Assembly: GCA_000611775.1 (NCBI GenBank)
Contig: KK106982.1
Span: 1,968,643-2,032,642 of the forward strand
DNA: 64,000 bases
Reading direction: 5' to 3'
From: Umbilicaria muhlenbergii
Taxonomy: Eukaryota > Ascomycota > Lecanoromycetes > Umbilicariales > Umbilicariaceae
In this document: positions 57,775 to 64,000 of the stretch, piece by piece
Position numbering within the stretch: the stretch's first letter is position 1
How the letters are laid out: every line of letters starts with the position of its first letter
Position numbers and translations under genes: made by a program
The notes under the pieces: generated by a model
What the model saw: the letters and a program-made list of their open reading frames with translations, nothing else
What the model was told of the DNA's origin: nothing
Database searches by the model: none

Positions 57775-59170
57775 ATGTCGCCGTCAGCAGTGCACAATAG
57801 CACCGCAAACAATCGTTTCGAAGATGATTTGAGTCTTTCAATCGTTGGGCTTGGTGTTGAGTATCCTCCATTTTCTCTCGGCCCCGAAGCTCTGGAAACC
57901 ATTGCAGCGCGGTACTACCCTGACTCAACCGCGTGAGTCTTCATTTCGCCAACCTTGTTGAAACTTACCTGCTTAGCTGGCTTCTATCTCATTCTGGAAC
58001 TGCTCGTCCTAACAATGTTATGCTTACCAGGCTTAAGAAGGTGCTCTCGATCAATCGTTTCACTGGGATCGAAACCCGTGCTGCTATAGGCACTGTCGAC
58101 CATCCACTCGCTAATCAGCCACACCCTCCTACAATCACTCAACTCGATGACTTCTTCCGCAAAGAGGGCGTACGACTGTCTGTCAATGCGTGCAGAAAGG
58201 CAATCAAAGAATGGGGCGGAAGTGTCGATGAGATCACTCACGTGGTCTCCACTACATGTACAAACTCGGCCAATCCTGGCTTCGACCACTACGTTATCAA
58301 GGAGCTAGGCATAAAAAGCAGCGTTGAGAAAATATTGCTACATGGGGTCGGCTGCTCAGGCGGATTGGCAGCGATTCGAACTGCTGCAAACCTCGCATTG
58401 GGGTCATCATATCGTCAGAAACCTGCCAGAGTGTTGGTACTGGCGTGTGAAATATCGAGCCTGCTGGTACGATCCGAGTTAGAATCGATCGACAAGGACC
58501 AGACGGTCAGGATAGGGGTCTGTCTCTTCAGCGACTGCGCTTCTTCGGTTGTCCTAAGTAACGGCATTGGTGATCACGTGGGCTCGGAGCCGATATACGA
58601 ACTCCTAGGGTGGAAGCACGAAGTACTAGAGGACACTGAGAAAGACCTTGGGTTTGACATCGATCCGCTAGGTGGGTGGATTACGCCTCAAATGGCATAT
58701 CTCGCACCTGAAAGCGTGATTGCCTCCAGATCTGCGGCAAATTAGCTAATATATTCCTAGGCTGGAAGGTAGTGTTGTCACCACGTGTCCCATCTCTAGC
58801 TGCTGCCGCAGTCTCGCCCGCTTTCCAAGACCTGATGAAGTCACTGCCCGAGCTTCACAAAGGCGGCAAAGCACCAGCAGCCTCGGACTTTGACTGGGCT
58901 CTACATCCTGGCGGTTCTACGATAATTACGGGAGTGGAGCAGGCGATGAACCTGACATCTGAGCACATGAGAGCGAGCTATGAGATCTACATTAATTACG
59001 GCAATAGCTCTAGTGCAACTGTTATCAGTGTCATGGACAAACTGAGGAGAATGGGCGAAGGCCGGGAAAACGTGGTTGCATGCGCATTCGGACCTGGCAT
59101 CGTGTTGGAAATGATGGTGCTACGGAGACCAACTGCTTTGCATGATCTCCCAACAGAGGCATTGGATTAA
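57775..59170 (+). CDS. Type III polyketide synthase (chalcone synthase-like)
   Basis: Three exons (57775-57932, 58031-58671, 58761-59170) give 402 residues, the normal length for a homodimeric type III PKS. These enzymes extend a CoA starter with malonyl-CoA and cyclise it into alkylpyrones or alkylresorcinols. The catalytic triad is visible: Cys in GVGCSGG, His in WALHPGG and Asn in YGNSSSA. The STTCTNSANPG and GFDIDPLGWKVVLSPRVP blocks match fungal members (the latter is rebuilt across intron 2). Introns are 98 and 89 bp. The start at 57,775 was preferred because the conserved LSIVGLGVEYPP follows soon after; an in-frame Met at 57,703 is possible. Neighbours include the divergent P450 and a tail-to-tail methyltransferase-like gene. 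Confidence 0.94.
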
Positions 59171-59535
59171 GCTTCACCCCGCAGGACAATAATTGGAGTG
59201 AGCGCTCGATTTCAATGTCCGATTATTGACTTATGAAGAAGCCTTGAGGAGTAGGAGGATCATTGATGGCATGCCGGGCAGCGATTAGACTACAGCCGCA
59301 GCTTGCGTCAGTTTCTTATTGACTTTTTGGATAACATCCACGGCTCCAGGTCTGCATTTGGGATTTTCAGCGATCAGACCACCTCAAGCACACGTTCAAT
59401 GGGACAAAGCTAGCCAATAGATGAGGATATACACATTCGATACTCTCTCACTATGATACAGCTTCTTCACTATGACCCACCTCCTTCACTATGATACACC
59501 TTCTGCAACATCAACAACACCGCCTCCTCTGACAA
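59171..59535. other. Convergent intergenic stretch with a short tandem repeat
   Basis: This is the space between the 3' ends of the type III PKS and methyltransferase-like genes. At about 59,443-59,508 a unit like cttcactatgatacac occurs three times at about 20-22 bp spacing. Nothing else is seen. Confidence 0.6.
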
Positions 59536-60435
59536 TCACTCCCTAACCCCGATAAACCACGTCATCTCCCCCGTCGGCCAAGTATGCAACTCCCTGCCAC
59601 TCCGAAACCTCCACCCCTCCCTCTCCTCCACCCCCTCCATCAGCGCCGCCAACTCCCTCGGATCCCTCGTCCTCAAACTACTAACATACCCATCAAACAC
59701 CAACACGAACGGAATAACTGGCACCAGATACGTAAAAAACAAATGCCCCGGACTTCTCCAGTAGTAAAACGGCGTGATCAGTAACAGCAACGGCCACATC
59801 ATCGACACCGTAAACAAACTCGACACCGTCCGTCCCTGCAGTTCGAAGATCCCGAACCCGTCACTCGTCTGCAACGTGTTTTTCAATATCCGCCGCGCCA
59901 GTTCGTCGTCGAAATGGTGGAACGCGAGGTTGAAGAGCCGGAACACTTTTTTCCCTTCTCCTTGGCCTAGGTCCCGCGGCGCGTCCCCGGCGTCGACGGA
60001 GCGCGCGATGTAGCGAAGGTTCTCGCTCTTCGCGGCCGCTGCCTCCCATGCCTCTAGGTGCGGGTGGATGTCCGTGAGCACGAAATCCACCCCTTGCTCA
60101 CCCCGTGCTTTTGCGTAGCCGTTTGCGCTGCCGTTCGCTTGGGCGGGGGAAGCGCGGAGCCGGGCGTTGAGGTCGCGCTCGATGTAAGGGGTGGGGCCAC
60201 CGGCGCCGGCGGCAAAGTCGACGTAGGTGTAGGATGTTAGTGCGGGGCCAAGGATGCGGTGGAGGGTTTTAGCGACGAGGGAGGCGGGGGAGGTGGGTTG
60301 GATGGGGGGGATGGTGAGGGTCCAGAGGAGGGTTAGGCATGATTGCACTTTGCTGCGAAGGTAGGGAGGGAACCTGGCGGGGGGGTTAGAGGGGAGTGGG
60401 AAGGTGGATAAGGGGAGGGAGGTTGGACGGACCAT
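59536..60435 (-). CDS. Methyltransferase-like protein with two membrane segments
   Basis: This is a single-exon frame of 299 residues. A class I SAM-methyltransferase core is suggested by VDFAAGAGGPTPYIE (motif I, about residue 70), VLTDIHPHLEAWE (motif II acidic loop, about residue 118) and FRLFNLAFHHFDDE (about residue 165). After the core, two hydrophobic stretches (MMWPLLLLITPFYYW and LVPVIPFVLVFDGYV) would anchor it in a membrane. A WPTGEMTWFIGVRE end closes the protein. The substrate is unknown. Its place beside the type III PKS and P450 allows O- or C-methylation of the polyketide, but similar proteins outside such loci are likely, so the link is only contextual. Confidence 0.7.
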   Translation of the reverse strand: MVRPTSLPLSTFPLPSNPPARFPPYLRSKVQSCLTLLWTLTIPPIQPTSPASLVAKTLHRILGPALTSYTYVDFAAGAGGPTPYIERDLNARLRASPAQANGSANGYAKARGEQGVDFVLTDIHPHLEAWEAAAAKSENLRYIARSVDAGDAPRDLGQGEGKKVFRLFNLAFHHFDDELARRILKNTLQTSDGFGIFELQGRTVSSLFTVSMMWPLLLLITPFYYWRSPGHLFFTYLVPVIPFVLVFDGYVSSLRTRDPRELAALMEGVEEREGWRFRSGRELHTWPTGEMTWFIGVRE

Positions 60436-60695
60436 GACTGGTCGTTTATTTCGTAGAAGTGGATTCGGGGGGTTAGGAGAACCATTGGGTTGGTAGAGGG
60501 TGGGGGGGAGGGCGGGTAGGAAGGTGGCGGACTACATTTTTATTGTTGGAGAGGACGTGGAGAGGAGGGAGGTTGTGGCGCTTGTGTATTGCGCTAGTCG
60601 CGAAGTAAGAACGATTTTCTCTTGGCCTCGAGTTCTTATTCCCATCTCATGATTCCTATGTCCATGATCGCCGATATCAAAGCATATATCACGAA

Positions 60696-61079
60696 ATGGT
60701 CAATTCAACCAAAGTAGCCTTTCTGCTCCACATCCTCGTCGAAGTCCCGGCCTCTCTGAACTTCTTCTTCAACCCGTCCGCCACACTTTCCACCCCGCAA
60801 CCCCACGCGCATGCGGTAATCAGGCAGTATGCTGTCCTGCTGATGGTCACCAACATCATCGCTCTCATCTTGTGTCTAAGACCGCCAGATCTGCTTTCAT
60901 GTCGAGTTGCTGGTGCATTGTCTCTTTACCATGTCGGGCCCCTTGTCAGAGCTGTCACCAGGCAATCCTGTTCGGAACAGGGGCCGGGGGGAAACAGGCT
61001 TGGAGGGCCATTGGTGCATGCCATTGTGCATTTGGTCTGCTTCTGGGGCCTAGCCCTCGAGTTTGCTGCCTGTCGCTAG
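60696..61079 (+). CDS. Small four-TM membrane protein, unknown function
   Basis: This is a single-exon frame of 127 residues with three or four hydrophobic segments (VAFLLHILVEVPASLNFFF, YAVLLMVTNIIALILCL, ALSLYHVGPLVRAV, HAIVHLVCFWGLALEF). It is divergent from the methyltransferase-like gene across 260 bp. I do not recognise the family. Spacing and regular hydrophobicity favour a real gene, and it may belong to the type III PKS locus. Confidence 0.55.
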   Translation: MVNSTKVAFLLHILVEVPASLNFFFNPSATLSTPQPHAHAVIRQYAVLLMVTNIIALILCLRPPDLLSCRVAGALSLYHVGPLVRAVTRQSCSEQGPGGNRLGGPLVHAIVHLVCFWGLALEFAACR

Positions 61080-61535
61080 GCTCCTGGTTTAGAGGCTGTA
61101 GCGTAATTGTGTTTGCTTCCTGCATATTATTCTAGGATGGAGGACAGATCAAGTGCTGGAAGGGTCATCACAAGTACATCTGTTCTTCGCCGAGAATAAT
61201 CGAATATCGCCTTAGATATACGATGAAGACAATTCCACATAGAACAACGAGCAAGGACTGTGAGTAAAGATATGGAGTTTGTTGTATGTCTTATACGAAC
61301 GGTAAATTTGGGAGCATAGAACGAGCCGCGTGTGATATTATCGGACGGAGGTCTGTCTAGTCAGAGGGAAGAGTCGGAGGAGTTTCCTCACTCCCTTCGG
61401 TTTCCGAAAAAGTACAGGACAGCCTCAAAATCCACTAAGCACGTTAGCGCAAGTCTCCCAACGTTCAACATCGCAACTTGCGCCCTGAGCTTGACTTTGA
61501 ACGGACAGCTTCCCTCGAGAGCGACACCAACAATC
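61080..61535. other. Upstream region of PDA1
   Basis: 456 bp without a supported gene. It probably holds the promoter and leader of the pyruvate dehydrogenase gene. No motif is assigned. Confidence 0.5.
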
Positions 61536-62948
61536 ATGTTCAGCAGGGCTTTGAGGACGAGTCGAGCAGCGCCGCTGAGGCAGCGTGCTTTCGTGCCTCG
61601 ATCGAAACGTGCAGTGACTACCGACGCTGCTTCATCGCACGCGGAGAAGGAGGATGTGCCAGAGGTACAATTAATTAACTTTGCTTCGATCATACAATAT
61701 ACGCCGCCCGCATGCGCTGATGCAATTGCATTCATTAGGAAGATGATAAGCCCTTCCAAGTACAGCTCTCCCAAGAGAGCTTCGAAACCTATGAACTCGA
61801 CCCTCCTCCATACACCCTCAACACTACGAAGAAGGAGCTCAAGCGGATGTACTACGACATGGTGTCAATAAGGTAGCTTCGATACCAAATAGATCTAGGG
61901 GATCAATCGCTGATTCTTCGTACAGACGGATGGAAATGGCCGCCGACAGGTTGTACAAGGAAAAGAAGATAAGAGGCTTCTGCCATCTTTCCACCGGCCA
62001 AGAAGCAGTCGCAGCCGGAATTGAGCACGCCATCACAAAGGAGGACCAAGTCATCACTGCCTACCGATGTCACGGTTTTGCTCTAATGCGCGGCGGTACC
62101 GTAAAATCAATCATTGGCGAGCTGTTAGGACGAAGGGAAGGAATTGCCTACGGAAAGGGTGGCTCGATGCACATGTTTGCAAAAGGCTTCTACGGTGGCA
62201 ACGGTATAGTGGGTGCTCAAGTACCTGTCGGTGCTGGTATCGCTTTCGCGAATCAGTATACTGGTTCCAAGAACACAACCATTGCTCTCTACGGTGATGG
62301 AGCTAGCAACCAAGGTCAAGTCTTCGAAGCATTCAACATGGCCAAGCTCTGGAATCTCCCTATACTATTCGGCTGCGAAAGTAAGACCTTCAATGGACAT
62401 AACGTTTTCTTATTTCAAGAAATACTGACGCTCTTACAACAGACAACAAATACGGTATGGGCACAGCCGCCAACCGCGCCGCCGCTTTAACCGAGTACTA
62501 CAAACGTGGACAATACATTCCCGGTCTCAAAGTCAACGGCATGGACGTCCTCGCCGTCAAAGCTGCCGTCCAATACGGCAAGAACTACACCGTCGAAGGC
62601 CACGGCCCGCTCGTCCTCGAATACGTCACTTACCGCTACGGTGGACACTCGATGTCCGACCCCGGAACCACTTACCGTACGCGCGAAGAGATCCAGCGCA
62701 TGCGCAGCACCAACGACCCCATTGCCGGCCTGAAGCAGAAGTTGTTGGATTGGGAGGTGACGAGCGAGGAGGAGCTGAAGGGCATTGACAAGGAGGCCAG
62801 GGCATATGTGGATGCGGAGGTTGCGGAGGCGGAGAAGATGGCGGAGCCGGAACCAACTCCGAAGATTTTGTATGAGGATATCTATGTTAGGGGGAGTGAG
62901 CCCGAGTTCATGAGGGGGAGGGTTCCGGAGGAGAATTACTATTATTAG
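61536..62948 (+). CDS. PDA1: Pyruvate dehydrogenase E1 component subunit alpha
   Basis: Four exons (61536-61664, 61739-61872, 61926-62380, 62443-62948) give 407 residues. E1 alpha, with E1 beta, uses thiamine diphosphate to decarboxylate pyruvate in the mitochondrial matrix, feeding acetyl-CoA to the TCA cycle. Seen: an Arg/Ser-rich targeting peptide ([19 protein letters not shown]), [19 protein letters not shown], the thiamine motif running from GDGASNQGQ to the Asn pair in GCENNKYG (rebuilt across intron 3), and the loop [20 protein letters not shown]. The last holds the serine phosphorylated by PDH kinase in other eukaryotes. Introns are 74, 53 and 62 bp. All phases fit, and length is typical. 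Confidence 0.97.
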
Positions 62949-63179
62949 GTTGCCAAGGAGAAGGGCCTGTGAAGAAGCGATGGCTGAGGAGGGGATCGGG
63001 GGTCTTGCGGGCATGAAAAGGAGTAAATATCCGATATCGAGCACGGCTTCGTTGCACACTTCAAATTCGAGCATTTCCCACATCTCTTGCTTCTATTTTA
63101 AAAATGCATGGAAGTTTTAAAATGTGAAAAATCGCCGTCTATGCGAGCGTTGAGATTCGTATAAGATGTGCCGCTACTT

Positions 63180-64000
63180 TCAATGCGCATGCCCAACCTG
63201 CGTAATCAGCGGTAACAACATCCCCCCCACCGCCGCCAAAACCAAGCGCAGACTCTTTCCCTCCTTCTGTCGCGCCTCCCTCCCCATCCCGCCATCTATA
63301 TACCCATTCCCATGCATCGCGTCCCCTTGTCCCTGTTGCCCCCCCGAATCATCCTCTTGCATCGTATGCATCGCCACATACCTACCAACCCCCCTTGCGT
63401 CAGCAAACCTATACGACCACCGAAGAGAAACCACACTCACAAAAACGTCCCCCCGCTAAACAACAACACCACCCCCGTCCACCACCTCATCCCCTCCTCA
63501 CTTCCCCCTTCAACCCCTCCCCCTAATATCCTAACCAGCATCCACGTCCCCACCGCCCCCGCCGGCGCCGCAAGACTAAACACCACCAACTGCGCCCTCG
63601 CCCCCCTCTTCCCCAACCCCTGCCTCAACAACACGCTCGTGAGGCCGAACGCGGCGGGCGCTTTGTGGATCATGATTGCGAGGAAGATGATCAGGGAGAG
63701 GGAGGACGGGGTGGTAGAGGAGGCGCCGAGGGCGATGCCGTCGGCGAGGGCGTGGATGCAGAGGCCGAGGGTTGTGGAGAGGGAGCGCCCTTGGGGAGAA
63801 GGGGTGGGGGAGGTGGAGGGCGGGTGGGAGAGGTCGGAGAGGGAGTAGATCGTTTGCGGGGGGGAAGGGGGGGAGGAGAGCCGGGAGAGGGAGAGGGAGA
63901 GGGGGGGGAGCGTGTCGATTAGGTACATTAGGATGAAGCCGAGGATGAGGGAGAGCCCGATCCAGGCGTGGGGGGTGCGGTGGGGGAGTTCGGATGGGGG
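63180..64000 (-). CDS. ZIP-family zinc transporter, ZIP9-like (5' end beyond the window)
   Basis: The 3' part consists of an exon from the window edge to 63441, a 59-bp intron (63382-63440, GTGAGT...TAG) and a last exon 63180-63381. About 254 residues are visible. Seen: a TM (WIGLSLILGFILMYLID), then the ZIP signature HALADGIALGAS and HKAPAAFGLTSVLL, FSLAAPAGAVGTWML, LFSGGTFLYVA, and a final membrane segment ending in a GHAH C-terminus like the GHQH end of animal ZIP9. ZIP9-type carriers move zinc into the cytosol from the Golgi or cell surface. A Ser/Pro-rich loop precedes the signature, and a Gly/Gln-rich low-complexity loop lies after the intron. Confidence 0.9.

Overview
The window is nuclear DNA of a filamentous ascomycete (Pezizomycotina). 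The evidence is short GT-AG introns (about 49-125 bp) in most genes, fungus-specific gene families (sconB/MET30, ATG17, a fungal type III polyketide synthase, a Far1/Ste5-like RING-PH-VWA protein), and a gene-free, CpG-poor block of nested retroelements that looks like the product of repeat-induced point mutation (RIP). I cannot place it below that rank with confidence.

Positions 1 to about 23,530 are a repeat block with no host gene. Element A (2156-16478, minus strand) is a chromodomain-type Ty3/gypsy element with 433-bp LTRs and a GCAAA target duplication. Element B (9690-16288, plus strand) is a second copy of the same family inserted into the 5' LTR of A, with a TGTGT target duplication. 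A 1,120-bp foldback DNA element (4133-5252) sits in the integrase part of A. A itself lies at the edge of a different gypsy element, C (about 16,484-23,530, minus strand). The relative order is C, then A, then B and the foldback element in unknown order. Once the insertions are removed, A and B have internal regions of exactly the same length (5,731 bp), and the two LTRs of B differ only by transitions in my hand alignment. Both copies carry a 600-bp antisense reading frame that starts inside the 3' LTR, with a conserved Cys pattern resembling a Zn2Cys6 cluster followed by a coiled-coil-like stretch.

Positions 25,269-64,000 carry host genes: CCT8 (-), a NOSIP-like RING/U-box protein (+), ATG17 (-), sconB/MET30 (+), an annexin-like remnant (+), a four-TM protein (-), a CDC4/Pop1-like F-box WD40 protein (+), OMA1 (-), a Far1/Ste5-like scaffold (-), a gene-poor 6-kb stretch, a cytochrome P450 (-) divergent from a type III PKS (+), a methyltransferase-like membrane protein (-), a small membrane protein (+), pyruvate dehydrogenase E1 alpha (+), and the 3' part of a ZIP9-like zinc transporter (-) that runs off the right edge. 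Exon models were spliced by hand and checked for phase and homology.

Functionally the gene region is mostly housekeeping: protein folding, ubiquitin ligation, autophagy, mitochondrial quality control and carbon entry to the TCA cycle. One candidate secondary-metabolite locus (about 55.3-61.1 kb) is built around the type III PKS and P450 pair.
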